Below, piece by piece: positions 10,533-22,310 of a DNA stretch of 64,000 nucleotides; positions within the stretch are counted from its first letter, which is position 1; every line of letters begins with the position of its first letter. The position numbers were made by a program, and so were the translations under genes. The notes beneath the pieces are model-generated. The model had not been told where the DNA came from. It saw only the letters and a list, made by a program, of their open reading frames with translations, and searched no databases. Origin of the DNA: Byssochlamys sp. IMV 00236 (taxonomy: Eukaryota; Ascomycota; Eurotiomycetes; Eurotiales; Thermoascaceae); NCBI GenBank assembly GCA_001931875.2, contig MSJH02000799.1, forward strand, positions 248,001 through 312,000, in the 5' to 3' direction.

Positions 10533-12066
10533 CTCTGAGCAGAATGAAAAGAAGTATGAAGGAATACTAATATTTTATTGTGACGATAACGACGATAACT
10601 AAATGCTATGCTGGACTATCCGCAGCTTGCTCCTGATAGTTAACACCTAGCTTTTCATTTTTCGTCGAGCGGCTATGCCAACAGATTATATCTGTTTGAA
10701 ATTTCACCCACCATCTTAGCTCTATCATAGTCATGATTGCGTCAAGTCCGGTTGATGATACACTGACCTGTCATCGCGAGATGACAGAACAGTATCGCTC
10801 TATACTCGCTTATCTTGCAAAAGCATCAAGACACCCACCAAAGTAACCGAGTTGAAGGTTAAACTCCCTTGAGGGCATCGATCCCGAAGGAGAAGAGTCC
10901 GATAGTCACATTGGGCCATATAAATCCTATCCGGCGGATTATTCGCTCACTATCGTTTATTATCAACTGCTGCCTTTCTCCCATCTGCTGCCAAGCAAGA
11001 TGTATAACCGAGTGTTGTGTTGAGGTCTATGAGAGGGAATAAGGGGTTTCTTTAACTGCCCTTGTTGTTGACTGCGAAAACTCAGCTCTCGGAAGTTCGG
11101 TGCCTAGCGAGATATTATGTCGTCGTTCCAGATAAAGCGGACACCCCCGCCATCTCCATGACCCATTCTCCATTGGACTGTATCCGCAACGCAGAAGCTA
11201 ACTTAATTTCCTTGTGGAAAGATTGCAAAAGCTAAGCCTCCGAGCCCAACACTCTCGGATCTTCAGTCGCACTCCGAAGAGCCTCTTCAATCTGAGTGTG
11301 AAGGCGTTAGCACTTTAACACTGCAGACCGTTAGCTAATTGTAAGGAATAGTTAAAATAATTATCTAGTGAATAAAATACCTTAGCGGTTAGCAAGACGG
11401 TAATAAGAAATGAAACAAGAGTGCAATTAGAAGGTTTTTGGACTAGCGAGAGTCAAGCATCATAAGCGATATCCAGTCATATCTGTTCCCAGATATCCTG
11501 TATAGATTCTTTTTGGCACGACATTCGAAACTTAGAATAGAGAAAGAAGCTTCGATATAAGCTAATCGCTGTGTATCTGACACAGAAACGCGTCCAACGG
11601 GTCTCACGCGCGGAGATTCCGCGGAGATTCCGATGATCAGATAAGATAACCACCAGAAGCGTGGGTCTCGGCGATCAGATAAGGAAATGATACATGTAAA
11701 TCCGAGGGACCGAAGACCGCTCGATCTTTTGACAACATTCATCTGTCATTAAAAGGATCGTATCTGAGCTAGCTCCTGCTGAACAAGTCACTAAACGAAT
11801 CATCTGAACATACAGACCTATATTCGGCCAATTTGCACTGAAATCTGACAGATGACCAAGAGAGCTTGCGGTTGCATGGGTGTGATTCGGCCGCTTTCGG
11901 AGCTAGCAATGAGTATTAAATGCGAGATTGGATTCAGAATCACCGGGGCCTAAATAATAACCGATATTCATTCATATCAACCCTATCTCCCACGACCAGG
12001 ACAACTTTTCCATAAATCAACCGCATCCATATTCGTTGGATTCAGTCTTGACTGAAGCTACCAGCC
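10533..12066. other. 1.5 kb intergenic, no gene
   Basis: I find no supportable gene between the F-box gene and the flavoprotein gene. Local features are a perfect tandem of GCGGAGATTCC (11610-11631) and two GATCAGATAAG direct repeats (11635-11645 and 11673-11683), each containing a GATA-factor-type core. The last few hundred bases are presumably the promoter of the flavoprotein gene. An open frame on the minus strand at 11443-11742 has no recognisable motif. Confidence 0.4.
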
Positions 12067-13497
12067 ATGATTTCGCAAATCTTCCTCATAGCTAAGACTA
12101 TCTGCGTGGCGTTCAGCACTTCCTTCAGCCGCCTGAACCTGTTTCTTTCCGCGCTCCGTCACCGCCTGACCTACCGTGCTGTTCCTGATGCTCAAAACGT
12201 CGTGATTATCGGCGCCTCTTTTGCCGGTTACCAAGCTGCCAGGGATCTTGCAAATGCTGTCCCAACCGGCTATCGTGTTGTTATTATTGAAAAGAATTCC
12301 CATTTCCAATTCACATGGGTGTTCCCCCGGTTCTGCGTTGTGAGTGGTCACGAGCACAAGGCGTTGATACCTTACGGCCCGTACCTCACGGGAGCACCTA
12401 AGGGGTCATATGAATGGGTCCAAGATCGGGTTTGTAAAATCGAGGCAGGAGAGAAAGGTGGTTCTATCGAACTTGCCTCGGGCGAGAAGATCAAATATGC
12501 ATATTTGATTTTCGCAACAGGCGCGGAAGCTGGGGCTCCATCACGACTGGGGAAAGAGAGTAAAAAAGACGCAATTCAGGTATTTAAGAATCAACAGGAA
12601 CGATTGAAGGCAGCGAATGACGTTGTTGTCATTGGAGGTGGTGCCGCAGGAGTCGAGATCGCTGGAGACGCAAAGGCTACGTTCCCTGAGACGAACGTTA
12701 CATTGGTCCATTCAAGACCCGTTCTATTGAATACATTTGGTCCCAAGCTGCAGAAGCTTGCTGTTACTGAGCTAGGAAAGCTTGGAGTCAATATTTTGTT
12801 CGAGGAGAGACTGCAGGAAGTTGACGATGCTACTGGTGATGTGGTCCTTCAGTCAGGCAAGAAGATCACCTGCGATTGCTTGGTATGTCATTATTATTTC
12901 ACGATTTTGCAGTTAAGATATACGCCAAAGGAGTACGAAGTATGTGACTAATTACGTATACAGATCAAATGTGTCGGTCAGAAGCCTTCTTCCAATCTTC
13001 TCACAGAGATCTCTCCTTCCTCGATCTCACCATCAGGGCATATAAAAGTGCTCCCTACGCTCCAAATCGCAGACCCGACTTACAGAAATATCTTCGCTAT
13101 TGGCGACGTAACAGATGCACCGATCAAGAATGGCCGATCCGCAGTGGAGCAAGGCCAGTTTGTGTCGAAGAACATCGTCCGTGCGATTAAGGGGCAAAAG
13201 CTCCAAGATTACCACGCCCAGTGGTGGGAAGGATTGACGGAGGTGACTCTAGGTTTGGTCAGTAACATACCTTCTTCTCATATTTGTTTTTTCTCACTAC
13301 ACTTTATAAGATTTCTCCAGCTGACCATGGCCGAAATATAACAGAAGAAGAAAGTTACTTATCTTAATGATGGCTCAACTGAAATGATCTTTTCAACTAG
13401 CACCAAGGATCCTGCACTTAGAAGTGCACAGTGCTGGCGTCTCTTTGGCGTGAAGCCATATGAGGACCCCTCGGACACAGGAGCTAATGAGAACTGA
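12067..13497 (+). CDS. AIF/FSP1-like NAD(P)H flavoprotein oxidoreductase
   Basis: Exons 12067-12882, 12964-13257 and 13345-13497 give 420 residues. Residues 1-30 are a hydrophobic or amphipathic leader that may anchor or target the protein. An FAD-binding dinucleotide fold follows (VVIIGASFAGYQAARDL, near residue 46), then the ATG motif IFATGAEAG, a second NAD(P)H Rossmann motif (VVVIGGGAAGVEIAGD, near 190) and the C-terminal FAD motif NIFAIGDVTD. This order is that of the pyridine-nucleotide disulfide oxidoreductase superfamily, in the AIF/AMID/FSP1 branch that reduces quinones. The length fits that branch. Whether it acts in cell death, quinone reduction or respiration is not shown. The promoter would lie in the preceding gene-free stretch. 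Confidence 0.88.
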
Positions 13498-13680
13498 GAT
13501 CGAAATCATAGATTTCGCTTTTTCTAGTGTACCTTATGTGATATTACATTGACTATATTTAACTCCCTGGGAACAACTGAACTATTGATCCGCTTGTCAA
13601 AACTGCTGGGTATTAGCCACCAAGAAGACCACCATCGTTGTACAGCTTCAACATGGAGACCTCGCGAAAGATGATCATGC

Positions 13681-15707
13681 TCAAAATTTCTCACTCGTGA
13701 CGCATCTCGTAATATTTACCAGGAGCCAGGCAAGCATCTTTGCTGTCACAGTTAAGCCTTTGATAACGAGACCCAGGCTCCAGAATAGGAACCGCAAAAC
13801 TGCGCGTGTTGGACCGGGTAACTTCTCTCCCTCTCTCGAGGAACCCTTGCCATATCGTCCATACTTCTCCAAGTCGATCTCATCAACGACGATCTGTTTC
13901 TTCTTTGATTTTGAACGACCCCAGAATCTGGAAGAGCGACGATCATTGTCTTTCCCTTTTGTCTTAGTCGACTTGACTCGTGATGCCGGATCTGTCTTGT
14001 CTCTGGCATCATCCCGCTCAGCAAGCGTGGTGAAAAGTTTACCCGTGTATCTAGTATCGCTGCTAGTTGATGACATTATGGAGCGTCTCTGAGGACGTTG
14101 ATCTGATCCATAGAGCTCCATATCAGCTAACATGTGATTAGTAGCTTCGTCGGAGACAGCTACAGCAAGGATCGCTGCGACCAAGGAATCCACAGCATAT
14201 AGGGACGGAATGGTGGCTGCTATCAATCCAGCAGAAATGGACAGGGTCATTGTGCCAAAGTCAAGAGATGCCAAAGGGTCATCAACGTCTGTGAGAGGAA
14301 GAGTGGATGTCCGAGGCGAAGCAGCAAGATGGGCTGCTTCAACAGCACTGTTGGAGACTGGATTTGTAACCACGATTATTGGAGGCTGTCGCGTACCGCT
14401 ACCATCTTCTGATGGTCTATAAACAGTAATATGAAGCGTTCCCGGATCCCTAGTTTGGACGGGAGACAGTGGGATCCCATCATGGCCGACAAGAGCTGCA
14501 ATCTTTCGTTTTGCGAGAGCCGGATGACGGAGTTCATACCGCTTCTGGTTATCATTCCATACCAGTCGGCATGATTCATGAGCAACTGCTCGTCTAATGG
14601 CATCCGTTTCTACCTCAACAGCCTCCGTAGGTGCTAAACGATTTTGTCTGCTGAGCTCTGCCGCCTGATCAACAGCAAGCATTGCTGCTAACCTTGAAAA
14701 TATCAGCGTCAGGAGGCCATCGTTAGGTGGCTGGCGACGGTTTCGATCTTCCAAATTAAGCATCATGACGGGCACGCTCTTATTAGGCTTGCGAGGATAC
14801 GTCCTCGTAATTGCTAATTCGTTTGTAGAGAACGTCTGCATTGCATAAAATGGCACGTGCGGGTCACCGAATGTAAATGTGGCTGGGTCAATCCTATGAA
14901 GCATGTCAGGTCCTGTTCTTGTGTAGTTCAGTGGTGTACAACTCACCGTGTCACCCGAAGATTGAAGGCCCCAGCCATATTTTGAGGCTTTTGCCCATTA
15001 GCAATTTCCCAGAGAACCTCAAGGTCTTCTGCGGAAGAGTAATGAATAGTCGCATTGTCAAGGGCATCATCGGGAAAGTTCATCACGCTTGCTGGCACAG
15101 TTTTTGGACCGAGGACAAAGTCAATCTCTGCGGGTTGCGATACCGCGAGTCTGTCTTGTCCCCGAGATGCATTAACCGGTTCGATATCCACCGGATAGTA
15201 ATTTTGCTTGGAGAGAGGCAAATCTGGATTGTAGCGTGGAAATATGGATCTTATCGGAACAAAAGGAGATTCTGGAGACCTCGAATCCGATTGAGGTGAG
15301 GTTGTCCTGTGCTGAGAAACCCCAACACTGCCCGCGACCAATGTGGTGGAGCTTGACTTTGCAGTATACGACTCCGGCGATGTCTTCTTTTCAGAATGGC
15401 TCTTCGGACTTCCAAAGCCACGATCGGGTTCAGCGGGCTTAGATGGTAGCGATGGCTCAGGTGTTTTAGCAGGAGACGTCGACGACTTCAGATGAACCCT
15501 CTGCGGTGGCTGTATAGAATTTGTTTCCTCGATTATTCGAAGAAGGACAGCTTCTGTATCCTTTGATGCTTTGGTTTCCTCCAAAGCAACAGGACTGGGA
15601 GGCTGTTCTTCTGCCTTTCGTCTTCGACTAGCCCTGAGGAAGGGATCGGTACCGCTCCTCTTTGGTGAAGCAGGAGGAAAAAGTTGAAACTGTGCTGCTG
15701 GAGACAT
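13681..15707 (-). CDS. Conserved ascomycete protein of unknown function
   Basis: Two exons (15707-14947 and 14893-13681) join with phase 2 to 657 residues. The N-terminal half is Ser/Pro/Lys-rich and probably disordered. A folded middle follows, with RIDPATFTFGDPHVPFYAMQ and a hydrophobic stretch with ISAGLIAATIPSLYAVDSL. A basic linker (residues about 520-600) then precedes a hydrophobic C-terminus (AVLRFLFWSLGLVIKG, then LAWLLVNIT) that could be one or two membrane segments. I do not recognise a catalytic motif. Annotation pipelines give proteins of this shape various transferred names, which I would not trust. The gene converges on the flavoprotein gene, 183 bp away. Confidence 0.75.
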
Positions 15708-16629
15708 CTCGAATATAATTAGATTAAAATAATTCGTCAGTGGTATTGTATTTGAAATAAAAGTAATATAGAGCTCAGCTCGTTGTTGAATGTCGAAGAC
15801 GCCCAGCGCTCAACCAGTGCCTATAGAATACAAGATAAATCAAAGAAAAGCGCCCAGCGCAAAGTCAGGAGTTGAAAATAGAGAGATTTGTGAACGGTAA
15901 GCTCATCAACCAAATCAACTAGGAGACATCGGAGGGGAAACGAGCAATTAAAGGCCATTTCATCGCGTGCAACCCCTCATGACCGAACCCAGTTTCTCAA
16001 CTGAAATCACAGTTGTTGATAGTCGACACCGCAACTAATGGGAACCATCACGCCAGCCCAGCACCTTGGCGAAGTAGCGTGTTCTATAACAGGCCAGAAT
16101 CTGTGAAGAAACAAACAGGCCCATATTCGCGACTCTGCGTGTCTTGATGGCCATTCGAGGATCTCACCCCGTTGATCATGGTGGGCGGTTAAGCAATCTG
16201 CTCTTCGCGGGGATGATTGGGCGCCTCCCGTTGACAGTCACCCGGCTAGAGCTTTAGGGGCGGTTAGATACAGCACTCACAGCAATAGCCATTGCCAAAT
16301 ATAGATCAGATGGAGGAATAATTAGTTAGCCTATGCTGAGTGCTTTGCTTACCCAAGTTATAGGAACGGCGCTGATTAGCCCACAAAACAGACGAAGCTT
16401 TATGCGGTTATCCTTACTAGATATACCAAGGACGTTCGCGGTCTATCGCCAAATATATGCCATTGGACCCCGGGGAGTGACTGACCTTTTCGCTATACAT
16501 ATAGTTACTTAGGGTTACACGGTGACGCTCTGATGCCAAGATATGCATGGTCGTGGTATCATTCTGTTATACACTCATCCAAGTCTATACTAACGCGAAG
16601 CCTATAATACATTTGTTTTGATTTGTTCA
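15708..16629. other. Intergenic, 0.9 kb
   Basis: This lies between the 5' end of the unknown-function gene and the 3' end of the BCS1-like gene, both on the minus strand. It must hold the promoter of the former. I see no gene or notable repeat. Confidence 0.4.
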
Positions 16630-18243
16630 CTAGTCACGTCCAGCTGCCTGAGCTTCCTCGTACACATTATGTGCTAGAGCTTCAGCCATTTCAACCGCAC
16701 CTTCCATATTCCCCTTATTGTACAAGAATAATCCTTGCAGCGCAGCGGTGCTGGTAGACCTGGAGCGGTCTGGCTTACGGCCATTGGCATCTTCAATGAG
16801 GCCAAGCTCCTCCAGCCGTTTAAGGAAAGCTTCTTTGTACCTACCATCCGTGTCAAATTCACTGTAGAAGCGATCCCACAGACAGCCAACTTGATAACGA
16901 GTGGCTTCACCAAAGCGAACCGTCATATCGACACGGCCGGGGCGGACAAGCGCCTCATCGAGCCTCTCGACATGGTTTGTTGTTAAGAAGATTATACGCT
17001 CTTCAGCACTTGCAACCCCATCGAGAGCGTTCAGCAGGCCGGAAAACGTAACGTTTGCCCCACGATAACCATCGGCATCTGTCTGGACCCGTCGGTTTGA
17101 GAAGGCGGCATCTACGTCCTCCAGCAGGACGAGAGTTCGGTTCGGAATAATGGTCAGAAGGTGGTTGAGTCGGTCATCGGTCAATCCACGCTCGCTGAGA
17201 TTAAGAATGGCGATATCATAATCAAGCTCACCAGCCAGAGCCTGAATAAAAGAGCTTTTACCGCTCCCTGGAGGACCGTAGAGAAGATAGCCTCTCCTAT
17301 ACGGGATTCCACGGTCATAATACCATTGGTGGCTACTCATAAAATCCTTTACGTCTGCAACGATCCGCTCTTTCACTCCCTTATCAAGGATCACGGACTC
17401 AATAGGACGCTTGCGTCGCGGCTGTCCAAACTGTCGCCACTCTGTTCCCCAGCTATTATAGATCGATGTCTTTCCCTCATGCGATTTCGCCGCGTATTCA
17501 TGGGCTTCGGTGAAGAGGTCCTCGAAAATATGACGTTGAGAATACAGGGTGGTCAAGGTAACTGTTTCCCACGGACGGCCGGTTTGGTGGTCTCTCGACT
17601 TGGATTCTCGGACCCGGTTCACGAAGATAAATGCATTCTTATAGCGAAGTACATGTTTTCCGGGACCGGGAATCAAGGTGAAATGGGTGTGAATAGCTCC
17701 GTTTGAGTGTTCGACCTTCTGTGTCTGGATAGACAGATGGCGCATACCCGGCGTCAATTTCTGAAGCAGAGACTCCATGAACCCAGATTTTCCAGTGGCT
17801 GAACGAGCTCCCTGTAGCTGCGACTGCTGGTAGAGTGTCATCCAGTGCAAGAACCATGCGTATGAATCGTCCTTGATACTGATCTCAACGTCGACCAGCA
17901 TCCGTCGGCGGAGAAGCGCAGCGCCATGTCGAACCCCTCTCTGCGCAAGAGTGAGACCCGCTGTCAGACCTGCAAGACCAAAACCCTGGATTTAAAAGGA
18001 AGATTAGAATATACTCCATATATTTATTCACTGAACATGACCTACCGCTGTGAAGAGCGGGTTGTTAGCCAACTGTGAAAAGAGTCCACCATCTCCGTTG
18101 GGCTGCGACACAGCCGGGGTAGTCGCATCTCGTCTTTGCTGCAGGATCAAATCAGCAGGCGACGGCGTGCCTTGGTCCTTGGCCAGCCCATTTGTTTCCA
18201 TGCCCATGAAGTGGTTGTGATCGCGCCGCGTCGCAGCTTTCAC
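16630..18243 (-). CDS. bcs1: BCS1-type mitochondrial AAA ATPase
   Basis: Exons 18243-18046 and 17985-16630 give 517 residues. A Gln/Asn-rich N-terminus leads to a transmembrane segment at about 67-83 (GFGLAGLTAGLTLAQRG) and then basic residues, the usual internal targeting layout of BCS1. The BCS1 N-terminal domain is followed by the AAA module: Walker A GPPGSGKS near 303-310, Walker B LVLLEDVDAAF near 355, sensor-1 FLTTNH and the arginine-rich VRPGRVDM. BCS1 threads the folded Rieske iron-sulfur protein across the inner membrane during complex III assembly. Fungi also carry several BCS1-like paralogues, and I cannot prove that this is the orthologue. Alternative starts exist at Met13 and Met15; the first is chosen for length. 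Confidence 0.85.
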
Positions 18244-18804
18244 ATGGCGAAGCTCTTCCTATGTGACGGAGAGATGTCGGACTTACTACGGGCCGAAAGT
18301 CCTCACCTTAATGTTAAGTTAATGCTGTGCACTGACATAGGTACACTTGTTTTACATCTACTGGAAACCTAAATATTCAAAAAGGTCACTTGATATAAAT
18401 AGACCGCGTCTCACAATGCCACCTAGCAGAGGTAGTCTGTATTTATAGACAACTGCCTATGGAAATCCCTGAAAATGGCTGCTGTCAACTTGTCAAGCAG
18501 CTTCGGGCGATGCTCCCCCAATCGTCTCCACATTCTCGGCCTCGTCCTTATTTTCGACCGAGCCTCCGCGTGGAGTTAGATCCGGAGATAAATGATGGTC
18601 GAAAATGCGCCCCCAAAGAGAATTCTAGACGCAATAATAATAGCTCAGCTGTACGCTGTGAACTGGCGCTTAGGCAGCAGAATTTCTCGAGTCCGGTCTG
18701 TCGACTTGCTCAGAAAAGAAAGAGCTTTAATACGCAGTGGTTGCCCATCTTAGGAGTACGGAAGCCGTGAGATACAATATTGTCGCGTTGGGAAAGGACA
18801 CCAG
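18244..18804. other. Divergent promoter region
   Basis: This 0.56 kb spacer separates the 5' ends of the minus-strand BCS1 gene and the plus-strand metallo-beta-lactamase gene. No coding sequence is evident in it. Confidence 0.45.
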
Positions 18805-19856
18805 ATGTGTGGAAGAAACTGGCAGACACACGCATTTTTTCGGCGCTTTTTTCGACATCACTCTAGACGCGCTGAAGGCCCAAGGAAGCCAATTCTTGGA
18901 GCACGCGGGATGAGTTCCTCGACGAGTGCCGTCCTCTATGCGGTCACGATATCCTCTTCGCCAGCAGGCGCGGTCCCTGACGATGCTAGCAAGAAGGCGC
19001 ATCATTTGAAAGGTGGATTTAGAAATCCATGGGAGTAAGCCAAGCCAGAGATAGAGCTTGAACAGGAAAACATGCTGACCTAGTCGCAAGCTCCTGGAAG
19101 GACCTGGAGCCGTTGAAGATTGCCTCGTCCTTGATTCGGTGCGTATAAATTTGGTTTCAGTATGCGCAATTAATTTCACCGGTCCTGACTTTTCTCTTCC
19201 TCAGTCGTCGATTGGCTGGAGAGGCAAACGTCCCGGATACGACTCCTCCAACAGTTCCTGTACATACCCCGAAGTTCCTTCCGACCAGACAGACACCAAA
19301 GCTAAGAGCAACTTGGCTTGGTCACGCTTGCTACTATGTCGAATTCCCGAGCGGCCTTCGAGTGCTGTTTGACCCTGTATTCGAGGATCGGTGCTCTCCA
19401 TTGTCGTGGTTGGGCCCGAAACGTTACACAGAGGCGCCTTGCAAGATCGGTGATATACCTATGATTGACGCCGTGGTGATCTCTCACAACCACTATGATC
19501 ATCTCTCCTATGACACTGTTACGGAAATTGCGCAGAAGCACCCGAATTGCCATTTCTTTGCGCCCTTGGGAAACAAGAAGTGGTTCACTGAGTCGGGAAT
19601 TAATAACATGACGGAATTGGATTGGTGGGAGGAGCGCGACATGACTCTATCGCCTTCCCAGTCTCCATCTACGGATGTTGTTGAAACGGAAGACGGATCT
19701 TCTAAAGCCGTCGAGATTCTGGGACGTGTGACCTGCTTGCCTTGCCAGCATACAAGCAACCGAGGCATCCTCGACAGATCGAAGACCCTGTGGGCATCCT
19801 GGAGTATTGAATCTGGAGGTGCTAAAGTCTACTTTGTTGATAAAACTTCCGTGTAA
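18805..19856 (+). pseudogene. NAPE-PLD-like metallo-beta-lactamase, C-terminally truncated
   Basis: Exons 18805-19034, 19091-19138 and 19205-19856 join in phase to 309 residues. The opening is GGFRNPWDSWKDLEPLKIAS, followed by [37 protein letters not shown] (HxHxDH, about residues 186-191) and PCQHTSNRG with a further zinc-ligand His near 273. These are hallmarks of N-acyl-phosphatidylethanolamine phospholipase D (the yeast Fmp30 family), which releases N-acylethanolamines. After GGAKVYF, where relatives read into a GDTGYR motif, this gene reads VDKTSV and stops. The last third of the fold, with the bridging Asp and the final His ligands, is missing and is not seen downstream. It is probably a decaying gene, though it could still be expressed. 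The start could be Met1 or Met36 (18910). Confidence 0.75.
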
Positions 19857-20637
19857 TAATATCCCTGATAGCCCTGATTCGACACTCCAACTTCAATAAA
19901 CTCTGTTGATTGATACTACCCCGTATTCTGGAATTTGACAATGACGGAAAAGCGGGATAGAAGCTACATAGTATTTCACAAAGACCATATCTCGTCACTT
20001 ATGATTCAGATAATCGACTTGCAGGACAACCCCTTAAGGTTAATAGCCCGTATGAATGGCTCATATAATCCAACTTCCTGTTTCAATAACCCCAACTCTA
20101 TATTCCATTCGTTCCCATGAAAGTACAACCCCAATAAGCCAATATGGACAGTGGGCTATCTCCTATATAATAAGAAATGCTGTTGACATAGGTCAAATTA
20201 TACACGAACTGCATATTAACATATGTATTTTAAAGGAACTACCCGCTATACCATGTTTGGGTGTTGTTCACAGAGATCAGACGGTTTCGCACACGCAAAC
20301 ACCTTAGATGAAAGGGCTTTCACGCTGTAAATATTCTAAGCTTGTTTCCTGGTCGCGTTCATAACATCCTACACGTGAAAGATTTCAGTCACCGCGAAGA
20401 CCTGTCCTCACCGCGAAGACCCTACCCGCACAATCAGCACCATAAGTGCGTATGTTGAAGCCCTGGAGTGTTCCTGAATACTGCATTGTTAGAGGGCCTT
20501 TGTGCGTTGACCGACAGTTGACTTGGTTTTGATCGTGTAGGTTAGCCCCTGATATTGCTTATTGGTCATGAGCGCGTTCTATATACTGATGTCTCCTGAC
20601 GATGCAGTTCTGAATAGACTCAGACTCTTTTATCGAG
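19857..20637. other. Intergenic after truncated gene
   Basis: This contains none of the expected C-terminal NAPE-PLD sequence in any frame I checked. It holds two direct copies of TCACCGCGAAGACC (20389-20402 and 20408-20421). It ends with the promoter of the next gene. Confidence 0.5.
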
Positions 20638-21411
20638 ATGACCCTTACGCAGCATATTTCGCATGACTCCCATCTCCATAGAAGCAGCCAGGAGTCATGG
20701 TTGAGTTGGATGGAGAGGGTACAGAAGAGGGGGTCAAAAGAAAATATGGAAGATGAAGACGAGGTTCTCTATGAGTTGGATGATTTCGCCATGGCACAGC
20801 TGCCCCGTCATCTTCAAGAAAACATGCGAGAAATACAAATGGAGCGTTTCAGCAGACTGTCAGCGCAGAACCCCAATCTTGAGATACTTGCCAATCCGCA
20901 CCGGATGCACGCAAATCGTCGACATACTACCAATGAATACTCGACGCATCCGCCGTATGTGGGCCACCAAGACGTCCACATTGGGACCGAGACAGGAGAG
21001 CGTTTGTTGAGCTCAGTGATGAGATCAGCCTCCCTTCGTACGAGGCCCCCGAGGCCAAGAAGAGAGAGACCGGTTACTATCATGGAAGATACGTGGATGC
21101 GCGTTGAGGAAAGTTATCAGTATGATGACTATACCATGGCTGACATAGGCCCGAGTCTCGCGCCTCATGAGTATCGCGCACCTGTAGCGCCGTCATCAGG
21201 AAGAAGAGCGAGGCGTTCAGTAAGTGATGGGTTCCTCCAACCCAGCCACTTTCACATACGTGAAAGGACTGCTGGAGGTCATCGCCGCGGTCATGGAAAC
21301 ACGTTCAGCCCGGGCTTGGGGAAGAAAGCATCACGACTTATGTCAAGGATTCGTGTTCCTGTCAAAAAGAGCTTTTGCGCACTGAGGAGATTCTTGAAGA
21401 AAGAGACATAA
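20638..21411 (+). CDS. Basic hypothetical protein
   Basis: A single-exon frame of 257 residues. The N-terminus is Ser/His-rich and followed by an acidic patch (MEDEDEVLYELDDFAM). The second half is Arg-rich (RTRPPRPRRERP, SSGRRARRSVSDG) and ends in a strongly basic tail (MSRIRVPVKKSF to FLKKET). No known domain is recognised. Composition suggests a nucleic-acid- or membrane-associated, mostly disordered protein, but that is inference. It lies alone between two gene-free stretches. It is a real gene by length and codon character rather than by homology, and a lineage-restricted protein is likely. Confidence 0.5.
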   Translation: MTLTQHISHDSHLHRSSQESWLSWMERVQKRGSKENMEDEDEVLYELDDFAMAQLPRHLQENMREIQMERFSRLSAQNPNLEILANPHRMHANRRHTTNEYSTHPPYVGHQDVHIGTETGERLLSSVMRSASLRTRPPRPRRERPVTIMEDTWMRVEESYQYDDYTMADIGPSLAPHEYRAPVAPSSGRRARRSVSDGFLQPSHFHIRERTAGGHRRGHGNTFSPGLGKKASRLMSRIRVPVKKSFCALRRFLKKET

Positions 21412-22310
21412 TTGGCATGTTATGCCTTTCTCCGTCGTTACAAGGAGATCGATTCTCTATAGTTGGATAACACGAAGATAATCCAGGATAGATCTGTCGA
21501 CTTCTGGTACAATATGGAAGACAATACTTGCATTCCGCTCTTGGAGAAGAGAAGTTAATTTGGCTATTTTAGATTTGATGTCATTCTAAGGTTTTTGAGA
21601 AGTGAATTCGGAGAAGAAATGATGGAAGCTTCGATGGTTTTATGCTTACTGAATGCCTCACTGAACCGTGACATTTTTGATGTCTAAGTAGTCTGCTTGT
21701 CTCTGTTTATTACTTTTGTGTCCCGATGTGCGTGCGATTCCAATGTGAGAGAAATGATGGTCATTCCAAAGCTCAGGACTGGACCATGTTCCCAGTGGCC
21801 ATTCTCTAAACACATATCTCGAGACTAATGCTCGCCTCTGGTGTTGAGAGTACAAAGCACAATTGAGGGGTTTTACTGTGTAGGATAGGGAATTTATTGA
21901 TAACGAAAAGCAGTAGTCATGGCATGTTATACATGGATAGTTTCCAATGACAGTAACTGGTGATGATACCGGAGAATAACTGACACAATATTTCTATGCA
22001 ATTATTAGCGACGTCTCGTATACTGGAGGACGATTCGAGGTCGAGATTCGAGAAGCTCCCCTGAGTGGGTGGGATGTGCGCTAGTACATAAATGGTTTAG
22101 TGGTCGGGGACCTCATCGCTCCCACTTCAAGAGGTTCACTGGAAATTTGATAGCAAGTGACGCGCGCGAGAGCACCACACACCGAGCTGTAGTGGTCGTT
22201 ATCTCACCTCCGACGTCTTTGGTACCTTGAAAGATTTCGGATTTACCTTCTGCATTTGTTTATTATACTTTTCATCTTTCTAATTTAACCCCCGCACCGA
22301 CACCGCCAAC
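21412..22310. other. Intergenic; upstream region of CCT3
   Basis: This 0.9 kb contains no supportable gene. Its last 300 bases are the CCT3 promoter, with a heat-shock-element-like motif listed separately. Confidence 0.5.
22034..22059. promoter_or_regulatory. Candidate heat-shock element upstream of CCT3
   Basis: The core TTCGAGAA (22047-22054) is a perfect tail-to-tail nTTCnnGAAn unit. It is flanked by another TTC at 22034 and a degenerate third unit (GCTCC). It lies about 260 bp upstream of the CCT3 start codon. Chaperonin genes are commonly under heat-shock factor control, so the position fits, but this is motif evidence only. Confidence 0.35.

Noticed and set aside
11443..11742. Minus-strand 99-codon frame
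   Set aside because: No recognised domain and located in gene-poor sequence; possibly part of a decayed repeat, so only mentioned as a weak similarity.
3934..12000. A CRISPR array, intact transposon or secondary-metabolite core gene in the accessory block
   Set aside because: No regularly spaced repeats, transposase/reverse-transcriptase motifs or synthase domains were found on either strand.
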